Of a stretch of DNA of 64,000 bases, positions 18,247 to 26,832 are shown piece by piece. The stretch lies in NCBI GenBank assembly GCA_030536995.1, contig JAUNOY010000002.1, forward strand, positions 124,001 to 188,000, written 5' to 3'. The notes below the pieces were generated by a model, which worked only from the letters and a program-made list of their open reading frames with translations, was not told the DNA's origin and ran no database searches. The translations under genes were made by a program, and so were the position numbers. Position 1 is the stretch's first letter, and each line of letters opens with the position of its first letter. Source of the DNA: Eubacteriales bacterium. GTDB taxonomy: Bacteria; Bacillota; Clostridia; Lachnospirales; Lachnospiraceae.

Positions 18247-20146
18247 ATCTTATGGTTCCCGGATGTTCCAGAGTGTATCCGCCAAGCTGTTCCAGACGTT
18301 CCCGGAAAGCGTCGCTTTTCAGGATAGAAAGCAGTTCCTGAACCATAGGGGTATCCCATGCATAATCCGGAATCAGAAGGTCATATTGCTCGGTACAGAT
18401 TGGCACGAAGTCCAAATCGTAAAGCATAGCGGCAGAGTAAATACCAAGACCTGCGTCCGCAGAGCCGGATGCAATCTGAGCGGCAACGGAGGTGTGTGTG
18501 AATTCCTCGCGTTCATATCCGTAAATGGAGGTTGTATCAAGGTTCTCTTTTTTGCAGAGATAATCCAGAAGAATTCTTGTTCCTGATCCTTTCTGACGGT
18601 TTACATAGCGAAGACCGGCTTTCTGAAGATCCTTCATGGAGGAAATGCCAAGAGGATTTCCTTTGGCAACCATGATTCCCTGAGTACGTCCGACACATTC
18701 CACCAGCTTTATCCCGCCCTGAGGAAAATATTTCTTAAGGAAGGAGATATTGTAGGTTCCGTCGGCTTCGTTGAGAAGATGAATACCGGCAATGTGGTTT
18801 TCCCTGCGGCGAACAGACATGATTCCGCCCATAGAGCCTACGTGAGAAGAGCTCATGTAGAGATTGCTGTTGGCTGTATGTATCATGTCGCGCAGCTCAT
18901 CGAGGAGCGGGTCGTGGCTTCCAATGGCAACAAGAGTGTGTTTCAGTTCAGTTTTGTTTCTGAGGAGTCTTACTTTGACAACTGCACCTGTTTCATAACC
19001 TTCTGTTCCCTGAGGAATTTCCAGCATACCGTCTGCTTTCATAAAAGAGCTGATCACACCGCTTCCGCGGCTCAGAGGAGAGGCAATTAGTTCTCCGTTT
19101 ACATAACCAAGGCGTACACGGACAAATTCCTTATATTTCAATCCTGAAATAACAGCTCTTGACAGCCGCGCCTCTTCATAAACAGGAGAGTCGGCAGCTG
19201 TGTGATTCCACTGCTCCAGCAATGGTTTTAGGATTTCTTCAATCACGATGATTCCGGAAACCGGATAGCCGGGAACGCCCAGAATCGGTTTTTTGCCCTG
19301 ATATCCCAAAATGGCGGGCTTGCCGGGTTTGGCTGCGATTCCGTGATAAAGGACAGTTCCCAGTTCTCCAATGACTTTGGAACTGAAATCCTCTCTGCCT
19401 GCGGAAGAACCCGCGTTCAGAAGCACGATGTCACACTGGGAAAGGGCTTTTTCTACCATTGCCTTAATATCGTTAAATTTATCTTTTACAATTGGGTACA
19501 GAACAGGAACAGCAGACCATTCTTTCAGCATGGCGGAAAAAATAGAGCCGTTAAATTCCAGAATGTCTCCGGGAGCAGGGTCTGTCACAGGGGAAACAAT
19601 TTCATCGCCTGTAGGAATGATTCCTACTACAGGCTGCGTGCAGACATCGACCTCCAGAACGCCGCCGGCAATCATGGCGCCGATAGCCGATGGAGTGATT
19701 TTCTGATAGGAGGCGAGAATCATTTCTCCTGCGCAGATATCTTCTCCTATCTGGCGGATATGCTGCCAGGGAGCGGCTGCGTCATACAGGCGAACAGAGC
19801 CGTCATCCTCCCATACCACATCCTCAATCATTACAACAGCGTCGCAGTCTTCCGGCATCAAATCTCCGGTGTCCACAACCACAAACTGCTCTTTCGTAAG
19901 GCGAACAGGGGTTGTCTCTGTAGCTCCGAAAGTATCTTTTGCGCGAAGGGCAATACCGTCCATTGCGCTTGCGTGATAATGAGGGGCACAGATGTGCGCG
20001 TAAACAGCATGGCTGGTAATACGGCCACAGCTTTCGGTTACAGGGATTTTTTCCTGCGCACAGCCGAAGCCGTTTTGAGAAAGCAGTTTTTTATATTCAT
20101 TAAGTGCCTGTTCCAGAGGCACATTTGTTAAAAATTCAAAAGCCAT
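18239..20146 (-). CDS. MoeA-type molybdopterin molybdotransferase fused to a substrate-binding-like domain
   Basis: About 635 residues. The N-terminal 410 residues are a MoeA homologue (IPTGDEIV, LNAGSSAGREDF), which inserts Mo or W into adenylated pterin. The C-terminal 215 residues are a type II periplasmic-binding-like domain without signal peptide (COG1910 type; RQKGSGTRILLDYL). The same domain is attached to a helix-turn-helix in the regulator two genes upstream. I take ATG 20146 as start because GGAGG lies just upstream. A longer frame from 20170 adds eight residues without a ribosome site. The fused domain probably senses molybdate, tungstate or the cofactor. Confidence 0.9.
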   Translation of the reverse strand: MAFEFLTNVPLEQALNEYKKLLSQNGFGCAQEKIPVTESCGRITSHAVYAHICAPHYHASAMDGIALRAKDTFGATETTPVRLTKEQFVVVDTGDLMPEDCDAVVMIEDVVWEDDGSVRLYDAAAPWQHIRQIGEDICAGEMILASYQKITPSAIGAMIAGGVLEVDVCTQPVVGIIPTGDEIVSPVTDPAPGDILEFNGSIFSAMLKEWSAVPVLYPIVKDKFNDIKAMVEKALSQCDIVLLNAGSSAGREDFSSKVIGELGTVLYHGIAAKPGKPAILGYQGKKPILGVPGYPVSGIIVIEEILKPLLEQWNHTAADSPVYEEARLSRAVISGLKYKEFVRVRLGYVNGELIASPLSRGSGVISSFMKADGMLEIPQGTEGYETGAVVKVRLLRNKTELKHTLVAIGSHDPLLDELRDMIHTANSNLYMSSSHVGSMGGIMSVRRRENHIAGIHLLNEADGTYNISFLKKYFPQGGIKLVECVGRTQGIMVAKGNPLGISSMKDLQKAGLRYVNRQKGSGTRILLDYLCKKENLDTTSIYGYEREEFTHTSVAAQIASGSADAGLGIYSAAMLYDLDFVPICTEQYDLLIPDYAWDTPMVQELLSILKSDAFRERLEQLGGYTLEHPGTIRYE

Positions 20147-20181
20147 ATAAATTTCCTCCGGTATTTCCATAAAACATGTAA

Positions 20182-21396
20182 TCAGTGGTACATATAAACT
20201 TGAATTTTTGCGCCTGCGCTGAGTCCTTCGCAGTCTCTGTCAATACCGAAATATCCGTCAGAGACGGACAGGGTAGAGATAAGTCCTGATTTACTGCGGA
20301 TAGGAGACGCATAAATCTGACCGTCTTTCCGGGTGAGATGTACGCCCATGTACTGTGCGCGTCCGTGGTTGGCGCTGACAGATTCGGTGAGGACTGCCTG
20401 CACAGGGAAAAAGGTCTTCTCAATGCCCATAAGCCGGTTCAGGGTATGGGTGACGAAAAGCTTTGTGACGAAAAAGGCTGCGGCAGGATGTCCGGGAAGA
20501 CCAAAAACAGGCTTGTTTCCTGTTTTTCCCAGAATAGTTGGTTTCCCCGGCTTCATGGCGATACCGTGAAACAGGATTTTTCCATATTTTTCGATGATAT
20601 CGCAGGTTACATCTTTTGCGCCTACAGAGCTTCCGCCTGAAATCAGTACGGCATCACACTGGGAAATAGCGCAGTTTACAGCTTCTGTCAAAAGAGCGGA
20701 ATCGTCCTTGACACGACCATAGCTGACTGGTTCTGCGCCGAGCTGCCGGATACAGGCTGCGAGAAGCGAGGTGTTGATATCACGGATCTGTCCCGGTTTG
20801 GGTGTTTCTGTAATGTCAATCAGTTCATCTCCGGTGGAAATAATTCCGACGCGAAGGGGAGCGCGTACTTTTACTTCACTGCGCCCCATTGCTGCCAGTG
20901 CGCCGATTGCCTGTGGCGTAAGAATCTGTCCGGCAGAAAGAACCTTTTTGCCCGGAAAAATATCATCTCCGCGGTAAATAAGATTCGTGCCCGGAGCAAC
21001 CGGCTTTAAAATTCCGATGGTTCCGTCTCCGTAATCTTCCGTGTATTCCACCATCACCATAGCGTCTGCGCCATCCGGAAGAGCGCCTCCTGTGGGAACT
21101 TCTGCACAGCAGTCATTCTCAAGGGTGAAATTTGCATTTTCGCCCATAAGTACCCTTCCGGACAAAGAAAGAAGGGCAGGGATGCTGTCTGAGCAGCCAA
21201 AGGTATCGGCAGCATGTACGGCATAGCCGTCTACAGTGGAGCGGTCAAAATCGGGAACATATTCCTCAGACAGAACGTCTTCTGCAAGAACACGGCCGAA
21301 AGCCCGGTCAAGGGGAAGAAGTTCTATTCTGTTTAGGACGGAAAATTCCTTGTCCACCAGCTCTATGACTTCATCAGGGGTTAATACTTTCAGCAT
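20182..21396 (-). CDS. moeA: Molybdopterin molybdotransferase MoeA
   Basis: 404 residues of standard MoeA length. Typical segments include DRSTVDGYAV, the TGDELI motif and ISGGSSVGAKD in the MPT-binding domain. It catalyses metal insertion from oxyanion into MPT-AMP. Its gene lies 2 bases after the HTH-PBP regulator and 35 bases before the moeA-PBP fusion, so two MoeA paralogues are encoded in one operon. Next to a tungsten-type oxidoreductase and tungstate transporter, one paralogue may be W-specific (inference). Confidence 0.94.
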   Translation of the reverse strand: MLKVLTPDEVIELVDKEFSVLNRIELLPLDRAFGRVLAEDVLSEEYVPDFDRSTVDGYAVHAADTFGCSDSIPALLSLSGRVLMGENANFTLENDCCAEVPTGGALPDGADAMVMVEYTEDYGDGTIGILKPVAPGTNLIYRGDDIFPGKKVLSAGQILTPQAIGALAAMGRSEVKVRAPLRVGIISTGDELIDITETPKPGQIRDINTSLLAACIRQLGAEPVSYGRVKDDSALLTEAVNCAISQCDAVLISGGSSVGAKDVTCDIIEKYGKILFHGIAMKPGKPTILGKTGNKPVFGLPGHPAAAFFVTKLFVTHTLNRLMGIEKTFFPVQAVLTESVSANHGRAQYMGVHLTRKDGQIYASPIRSKSGLISTLSVSDGYFGIDRDCEGLSAGAKIQVYMYH

Positions 21397-21398
21397 AA

Positions 21399-22340
21399 TT
21401 AAATTTCTCCTATAATTTGTCCAAGATTTCTATAATCATTTCCGGAGATTCCCGTAAGTTCGCAGAGGAATTCCGAAGAGTTTAAAATATTCATAATGCA
21501 CTGTACTTCTTTTGAATAGAATGCATCTTTTTTTATGATCATATCGTAACGCTCCTCCTGCAGAGGAATGAAATCGAGATTTTCAATCTGACGGGTTACC
21601 CGTCCTGTTCCCAGTCCCACATCTGCCTGTCCCTGAGAGATGGCGTTGGCAAGAGTGAGGTGAGAGCCGATTTCCGTCTGATATCCGTTAATTGCGGAAG
21701 AAGGAATTTTCAGCTTCATAAGCTTCTCATCCAGAAGAATACGGGAGCCGGAGCCTTTACGCCTGTTTAAAAAAGTGACGTCAGGTCTTATCAGGTCTGT
21801 CCAGTCGTGAAGCTGCTTCGGATTTCCTTTCTGCACATAAAAACCCTGCATACGGTAGCTGAGATTGACAAGTACAGCGTGGGTTCCGGGCATCAGACGA
21901 CGGACATAGGGGAGGTTATAATCTTCAGAATCACTGTCCCAGAGATGGGAGGTTGCCACCTGCACATTATCCTGATAGAGAGATAAAATACTCTCGAAGC
22001 TTCCCACATAAGCGCGGAGCGCACGGATACCGTACTGTCGTAAATAGTTGGAAAGAATATCAAGGATGACATCCTGACCGCTTAAAATAAATTCCGGCTC
22101 ATGTGAGACGGTCCCGTTTAAAAGACTGCTCTGGGCTGTGACGATTTTGGGCGGAGCAGTCTGTTTTTCGTGGCGGGAACGGGCGATGTAGCTGTTTATA
22201 TCTTCCTGGGTAAAACGTATTTTTCGTCCTACTTTGAAATGATTCAGCTCGCCGCGGCGTATCATTTCATAGACCGTATTTTTGCTTACATGAAGAAGTT
22301 TGGCTACTTCAACAGCAGATAAGGTGTTGGAAGTATCCAT
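21399..22340 (-). CDS. HTH regulator with COG1910 substrate-binding domain (W/Mo-responsive candidate)
   Basis: 313 residues. Residues 6-58 form an excisionase/MerR-like helix-turn-helix (SAVEVAKLLHVSKNTVYEMI, then VGRKIRF). Residues about 85-313 are a cytosolic substrate-binding-like domain (RRKGSGSRILLDEK) paralogous to the C-terminus of the MoeA fusion. I use ATG 22340, behind GGAGG; a longer frame starting at 22373 overlaps operator-like repeats. It heads the moeA operon and is divergent from the aldehyde oxidoreductase. TTTCGYACAA repeats in the shared region are likely binding sites. Ligand probably tungstate or molybdate, by context. Confidence 0.87.
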   Translation of the reverse strand: MDTSNTLSAVEVAKLLHVSKNTVYEMIRRGELNHFKVGRKIRFTQEDINSYIARSRHEKQTAPPKIVTAQSSLLNGTVSHEPEFILSGQDVILDILSNYLRQYGIRALRAYVGSFESILSLYQDNVQVATSHLWDSDSEDYNLPYVRRLMPGTHAVLVNLSYRMQGFYVQKGNPKQLHDWTDLIRPDVTFLNRRKGSGSRILLDEKLMKLKIPSSAINGYQTEIGSHLTLANAISQGQADVGLGTGRVTRQIENLDFIPLQEERYDMIIKKDAFYSKEVQCIMNILNSSEFLCELTGISGNDYRNLGQIIGEI

Positions 22341-22352
22341 GTGTTTTCCTCC

Positions 22353-22433
22353 TTTCGTACAAGTATAACTCATTATATACCATTTCGTACAATTGTGCTA
22401 TAAAAAAACGAATTTTGGTTGAGTTTCGCACAA
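22353..22433. promoter_or_regulatory. Three direct repeats TTTCGYACAA in divergent control region
   Basis: Identical 10-mers TTTCGTACAA at 22353-22362 and 22383-22392, and TTTCGCACAA at 22424-22433. Spacing is 30 and 41 bases, near three and four helical turns. A TATAAT for the minus-strand regulator operon lies between the first two (22377-22372), so occupancy would block that promoter. Proposed operator of the HTH-PBP regulator. Confidence 0.65.
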
Positions 22434-22568
22434 ATTCATACTAAAATAATGATAGAAATACAAATAAAATGTGATAAATATATAATGTTACAGAAATACT
22501 CCTGCATTATAATGTGCAATTTGTAAAAAGCAGGGGCATTTCTGAGCGGATTTCCGGGAGGGATGATT

Positions 22569-24389
22569 ATGGCAAACAGTTATTATGAGAAAATGGCGAG
22601 AATCAATCTTACAACAGGTGAGATTAAGGTTGAAAAACTGGACATGGAGCTTGCGAAGAAATTTATCGGAGGTCGTGGTCTGGGAACGAAGATGCTGTAC
22701 GATGAAGGTGTGGCAACGGTAGACCCGTTATCAGCAGACAATAAACTGATTTATATTACAGGACCGATGACAGGTACAACAAGTCCGTCCTCAGGACGTT
22801 ATATGGTTTGTACCAAGTCTCCTCTTACAGGTATGATTGCCTGCTCAAACTCTGGTGGTATCTGGGGTGCGAAGCTTAAATATGCAGGCTGGGATGCCCT
22901 CATCGTAGAAGGAGAAGCTCCTGAGTGGACTTACATTAATATCGAGGATGATAAGATTGAGCTTTTGAATGCAGAGCAGTACCTTGGCATGATGTCCGAG
23001 GCTCTTGATGAGGAACTGAAAAAAGTTCACGGAGATAAGGCTTCTGTATTAAGCATTGGTGTTGCAGGAGAGAAACAGGTTCTTCTTGCGGCGATTATGA
23101 ATGACAAGGACCGTGCAGCAGGACGAAGCGGCGTAGGCGCTGTCATGGGAAGCAAGAAGCTGAAAGCTATCGTTGTGAAACCGTCCAGAAGCAATCTGGA
23201 AGACATTATTTACGATATGGATGCTCTGAAAGCAGCGAATAAAGAATGCCTCTCAATCCTGAGAGCAAACGGCGTTACAGGAGAAGGTCTCCGTGCTTAC
23301 GGTACAGCTGTTCTTGTAAATATCATCAACAATACAGGCTCTTTCCCGACAAAGAACTGGCAGGAATCCTATTATGAAAAAGCAGACGATACCTCAGGCG
23401 AGACTCTTGCGGATACATATCTGGTAAAAGCAGGCGCATGTCACCGCTGTCCGATTGCCTGCGGACGTATCGTTAATGTAAACGGCAAGGTTGTGGGAGG
23501 ACCGGAGTATGAGCCACTGTGGGCATACGGCGGAAACTGTGACAATAACGACCTCAATGCTATTGACGAAGCGAATATGTGGTGTAATGAGTACGGTCTG
23601 GATGCGATTTCCACTCCATGTACCATTGCGGCAGCTATGGAATTATATGATAAAGGTTATATTAAAGAAGAAGAGTGTGATGGCGTTCCGCTGAAATGGG
23701 GTTCTACAGAAGCCATTGTTGAGTGGACGAAACGCATGGGTAATCCGGAATCTCCTCTTGCATGGCTGATGAGCTCCGGTTCTGCACGGCTCTGCGAGCA
23801 CTACGGACATCCGGAAATTTCCATGAGCGTAAAGAAACAGGAAATGCCGGCATACGATGCACGTGGTATTCAGGGTATCGGTATTACTTATGCAACTTCC
23901 AACCGCGGCGGCTGCCATGTTCGCGGATATATGATAAGCCCTGAGGTTCTTGGACTTCCGGAACAGCTTGACAGAACATCAATTGACGATAAGGCTACCT
24001 GGGCAAAAATTTTCCAGGATCTCACAGCAGTCATTGACTCTATGGGCAACTGTCTGTTTACTTCCTTTGCTCTTGGCGCACCGCAGTACGCAGCGCTTCT
24101 TAATGCGGCAACAGGTACAGAATACACACCGGAAGAGCTTCTTGTAGTCGGCGAGAGAATTTATAACATTGAGCGTATGTTTAATAAAGCTGCAGGAATG
24201 AAGCCTGAGGATGACAGACTTCCGAAACGTCTTACAGAAGAACCGATTGTAAACGGACCTTCCAAGGGACAGGTTTCCCAGATTAAGATTACGCTTCCGC
24301 AGTATTATGAAGCCCGCGGCTGGGTAGATGCTTTCCCGACAGATGAGACATTAAAGAGACTGGGACTTGACGAATGCGTTGGTAAATAA
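22569..24389 (+). CDS. aor: Aldehyde:ferredoxin oxidoreductase (tungsten-dependent family)
   Basis: 606-residue AOR-family enzyme binding a bis-pterin W (or Mo) cofactor and one [4Fe-4S] cluster. Cluster ligands are CHRCPIAC at about residues 297-304, plus a late Cys in DSMGNC. The N-terminal domain-1 sequence GGRGLGTKMLYDE is typical. The reaction is reversible oxidation of aldehydes to carboxylates with ferredoxin, and acetogens can use it to interconvert acids and aldehydes. ATG 22569 has GGGAGG at a good distance; ATG 22563 is too close to it. It is followed by moaD and a moeB-like gene. The region upstream carries TTTCGYACAA repeats. Confidence 0.95.
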   Translation: MANSYYEKMARINLTTGEIKVEKLDMELAKKFIGGRGLGTKMLYDEGVATVDPLSADNKLIYITGPMTGTTSPSSGRYMVCTKSPLTGMIACSNSGGIWGAKLKYAGWDALIVEGEAPEWTYINIEDDKIELLNAEQYLGMMSEALDEELKKVHGDKASVLSIGVAGEKQVLLAAIMNDKDRAAGRSGVGAVMGSKKLKAIVVKPSRSNLEDIIYDMDALKAANKECLSILRANGVTGEGLRAYGTAVLVNIINNTGSFPTKNWQESYYEKADDTSGETLADTYLVKAGACHRCPIACGRIVNVNGKVVGGPEYEPLWAYGGNCDNNDLNAIDEANMWCNEYGLDAISTPCTIAAAMELYDKGYIKEEECDGVPLKWGSTEAIVEWTKRMGNPESPLAWLMSSGSARLCEHYGHPEISMSVKKQEMPAYDARGIQGIGITYATSNRGGCHVRGYMISPEVLGLPEQLDRTSIDDKATWAKIFQDLTAVIDSMGNCLFTSFALGAPQYAALLNAATGTEYTPEELLVVGERIYNIERMFNKAAGMKPEDDRLPKRLTEEPIVNGPSKGQVSQIKITLPQYYEARGWVDAFPTDETLKRLGLDECVGK

Positions 24390-24401
24390 CAGGAGAAATA
24401 T

Positions 24402-24629
24402 ATGATTGAGGTACGTTTGTTTGCGACCTTGAGAAAAGACAGGGGAAAGATTTTATATCTTTCCTCTGCTGATTTTCATACAGGTTCAGAGATTCTGGCG
24501 CATCTTCGGATTTCGGAGGAGGATGTGGCGATTTTTCTTATTAACGGTTTCCATTCGAAACCTGATACAGAGGTGAAAGCAGGGGGATGTCCTTGCTGTT
24601 TTTCCTCCGGTGGGAGGCGGCTGATATGA
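24402..24629 (+). pseudogene. MoaD/ThiS-family sulfur carrier, frameshifted in a G run
   Basis: Ubiquitin-like small subunit of molybdopterin synthase. As sequenced, the frame ends CPCCFSSGGRRLI and lacks the obligatory C-terminal Gly-Gly. Removing one G from the five-G run at 24582-24586 gives AGDVLAVFPPVGGG and a stop at 24622-24624, the expected MoaD ending, one base before the next gene's ATG at 24626. The reading frame is therefore one base away from intact. Possibilities are a sequencing error, a true mutation, phase variation, or ribosomal slippage. The rest (EVRLFATLRKDRGK, FLINGFHS) is well conserved. Confidence 0.85.
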
Positions 24630-25297
24630 GATACAGCAGAAATATGGGAGCGATTACGCCAAAAGAGCAGGAGAGATTAAAGAACAGCCGTGTCCTAATT
24701 GTCGGCTGCGGCGGTCTTGGAGGGAATCTTGTAATGTATCTTGCGAGAATCGGCGTTGGCCATATCGCAGTTGCAGACCCGGATGTTTTTGAGGAATCGA
24801 ATCTAAACAGACAGATGTTTGCAACAGAACTGACTCTTGGGCAAAAGAAAGTCAGGGCAGCGGCAGAGGCTGTCAGAAGCATAAATCCGGAAGTGGAAAT
24901 TACCTGTTACGAAGAAGCTTTTACAGTGGAAAAGGGGCTGGAATGGGGAAAAAATCAGGATTTGCTCATTGACGCGGTGGATAACATAGCTGCGCGCAGA
25001 GATATGGCAAGAGTCTGCGAAGCCTTAAAAATTCCAATGATTTACGGCGCTGTCCGAGGCTGGAATTTGCAGGTCAGTGTCTTTTCTCCCCAAAAGGCTG
25101 TGCAGAAATTACAGCTTCTTTATCCGAAAGACACGCTCCCGGAAGATAAGGCAAGTCTGTCCTTTGTGGTGTCTGCCTGTGCCTCCATCCAGATCGCAGA
25201 AGCAGTAAAACACCTTCTGAATAAAGAAAGTGAGCTGAATGGTCAGCTCTTATTTGCGGATTTATTAAATGGGGAGTGGGAGACACTTCCGTTGTAA
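24626..25297 (+). CDS. MoeB/ThiF/HesA-family adenylyltransferase
   Basis: 223-residue E1-like enzyme expected to adenylate the C-terminal glycine of the adjacent MoaD protein before sulfur transfer. It has the ATP motif VGCGGLGGNL (about residues 26-35), the Arg in ESNLNRQMF and Asp in DAVDN. I do not see the paired CxxC zinc motifs of E. coli MoeB, and it is slightly short, as in HesA-like clostridial members. The ATG 24626 start touches the restored moaD stop, and the longer frame from 24587 is an overlap artefact. Confidence 0.88.
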   Translation: MRYSRNMGAITPKEQERLKNSRVLIVGCGGLGGNLVMYLARIGVGHIAVADPDVFEESNLNRQMFATELTLGQKKVRAAAEAVRSINPEVEITCYEEAFTVEKGLEWGKNQDLLIDAVDNIAARRDMARVCEALKIPMIYGAVRGWNLQVSVFSPQKAVQKLQLLYPKDTLPEDKASLSFVVSACASIQIAEAVKHLLNKESELNGQLLFADLLNGEWETLPL

Positions 25298-25298
25298 A

Positions 25299-25347
25299 GA
25301 AATCCCCCTGACCGACTGTTGATGAAGACGGACAGGGGGATTTTTTA
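25299..25347. terminator. Bidirectional terminator between moeB-like and tupC
   Basis: AAATCCCCCTG pairs with CAGGGGGATTT, with T-rich flanks on both strands, between convergent genes. Confidence 0.9.
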
Positions 25348-26022
25348 ATCAAGACTGTAAAAATCAAGGAACCTGCGAAGCTCCACAGTAGAAGGTTCAT
25401 TTAGGACTGAGGCTGTGCCGCCCTGCTCGATAAGATTTCCGTTTTCAAGATAGAGAACAGTATCGGAGAGGCGCAGCGCCTGTTTAAGACTGTGAGTGAT
25501 GAGCAGGACTGAGGCTTTCGTTCTGTGGGTATATTCACGAATGACCTGTTCTGCGCGCAGGGTATTATTCATATCTATGGCGGCTGTTGGCTCATCCAGA
25601 ATCAAAAGGGAATATTCTTTCATCATTAAGCGCGCCAGAGCCATTCGTGCAGTTTCTCCGCCTGACAGACTGGAGCCGTTTTTTTCTGCCAGAGCAGTCA
25701 GCTCGAAAGCGCGGATTAATTCTTCTGCTCTGGTTTCGTTGCCAGAGGAGTTTTTCTCTTTATTGAGAAGGATGTTTTTGCGCAGAGTCATGTGAAAGGC
25801 GTAGGGTTTCTGCGGAAGATAGCCGATATTTACGGAGGAAGACAAAGGTCTTGTGGCAGAATCCGCTTTTTCAATCCCTGCGAGTACCCTTGCAAAAGTG
25901 GATTTACCGGAACCATTGCTGCCTATGACTGCGTAAATGTGAGAAGGCTCAAAAGAGAACGCAGGAAAATTCAGTACAGTTCTTCCGTGATAGCTTTTTG
26001 TAAAAGGGGAAACGGTAATCAT
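25345..26022 (-). CDS. tupC: Tungstate-type ABC transporter ATPase TupC
   Basis: 225-residue ABC ATPase with Walker A GSNGSGKST (about residues 34-42), signature LSGGE (about 119) and Walker B LLILDEP. It energises the TupB permease, with whose gene it overlaps by 4 bases. Assignment to tungstate rather than molybdate rests on the TupA-like binding protein motifs and the neighbouring AOR and MoeA genes. Confidence 0.87.
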   Translation of the reverse strand: MITVSPFTKSYHGRTVLNFPAFSFEPSHIYAVIGSNGSGKSTFARVLAGIEKADSATRPLSSSVNIGYLPQKPYAFHMTLRKNILLNKEKNSSGNETRAEELIRAFELTALAEKNGSSLSGGETARMALARLMMKEYSLLILDEPTAAIDMNNTLRAEQVIREYTHRTKASVLLITHSLKQALRLSDTVLYLENGNLIEQGGTASVLNEPSTVELRRFLDFYSLD

Positions 26023-26702
26023 TTAAACCTCCTTTGCAGCAGGATTCCCAGAACATTGAGAATCAGGGAAATTCCAAGAAGAATATAACCCAGAGAGAGG
26101 GCAATAACGAAATTTCCCATATTTGTGTAATTCATAATCGCAGTTGTCATAACATTTGTTTTATATGCAATAGCGCCTCCTACCATGGAAATTGCGCCAA
26201 CCTCGGCGAAAGCCCGTCCAAGCCCGAAAAGATAAGTGGCAAGGAACTGATGGCGGCTTTCGTTGACGAGAAGGAAGAGGAGCTTCATTTTGCCAAGACG
26301 AAGTCCCTGGGTAGTTTCCCGTATACCCGGCGCTATGGTGGAAACATAGGTCTCCACATTTCCGATGATAAGTGGGGTAATGAGGATAATCTGGGCGATT
26401 ACCATACCCTGTACTGTATACAAAAGACGAAGATGCCGCAAAGGTCCGACTCCGCAGAATAGCAGATAGCAGATCAGACCGCAGACAACGGGCGGAAGGC
26501 TCATCATAGTACGGTTTATGGTAACAAGGATGTTTTTGCCCCGAAAAACACTGCTTCCCAGAAGTGTGCCCAAAGGAGCGCCCAGAAGCAGGGCAAAAAC
26601 GGAACTGGTAAGTCCCATTCGCAGAGTTACGGAGATAATATTCATCAATTCATCGTCTCCGGATAATAAAAGCTGTAAAGCCTGAATGAATGCAGTTTTC
26701 AT
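26019..26702 (-). CDS. tupB: Tungstate-type ABC transporter permease TupB
   Basis: 227-residue membrane permease with five to six hydrophobic helices and the cytoplasmic EAA-like loop (ETTQGLRLGKMKLLFLLVNE, about 129-148), which couples to the ATPase. The segment RAFAEVGAISMVGGAI is characteristic of TupB/ModB relatives. It lies between the permuted tupA gene and tupC. Confidence 0.88.
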   Translation of the reverse strand: MKTAFIQALQLLLSGDDELMNIISVTLRMGLTSSVFALLLGAPLGTLLGSSVFRGKNILVTINRTMMSLPPVVCGLICYLLFCGVGPLRHLRLLYTVQGMVIAQIILITPLIIGNVETYVSTIAPGIRETTQGLRLGKMKLLFLLVNESRHQFLATYLFGLGRAFAEVGAISMVGGAIAYKTNVMTTAIMNYTNMGNFVIALSLGYILLGISLILNVLGILLQRRFK

Positions 26703-26765
26703 AATTAAACCCGATTCCTGTGTCCGCAGTAATAACGCCGGAGCGTTTCCGGATTATTTCAACAA

Positions 26766-26788
26766 CAGCCAGACAAAATGTCTGGCTG
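26766..26788 (-). other. Intercistronic hairpin between tupA and tupB
   Basis: Perfect 10-bp inverted repeat CAGCCAGACA / TGTCTGGCTG with a 3-base loop. In the minus-strand transcript no T run follows, so it is more likely an mRNA-stabilising or processing element, allowing more binding protein than permease, than a full terminator. On the plus strand a T run follows and could stop antisense transcription. Confidence 0.6.
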
Positions 26789-26832
26789 CGTTTTTTCTTT
26801 AAATTATTTGTGAACAGTTACAGAAGAAAGTG

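Noticed and set aside
19343-20131. Long open frame on the plus strand opposite the moeA-PBP gene (262 codons)
   Set aside because: It is the mirror of a conserved MoeA coding region, has no ribosome site and its product resembles nothing.
22434-22562. Molybdenum/tungsten cofactor riboswitch upstream of the aldehyde oxidoreductase
   Set aside because: I could not find the conserved stems of that RNA; only a weak AT-rich leader is seen.
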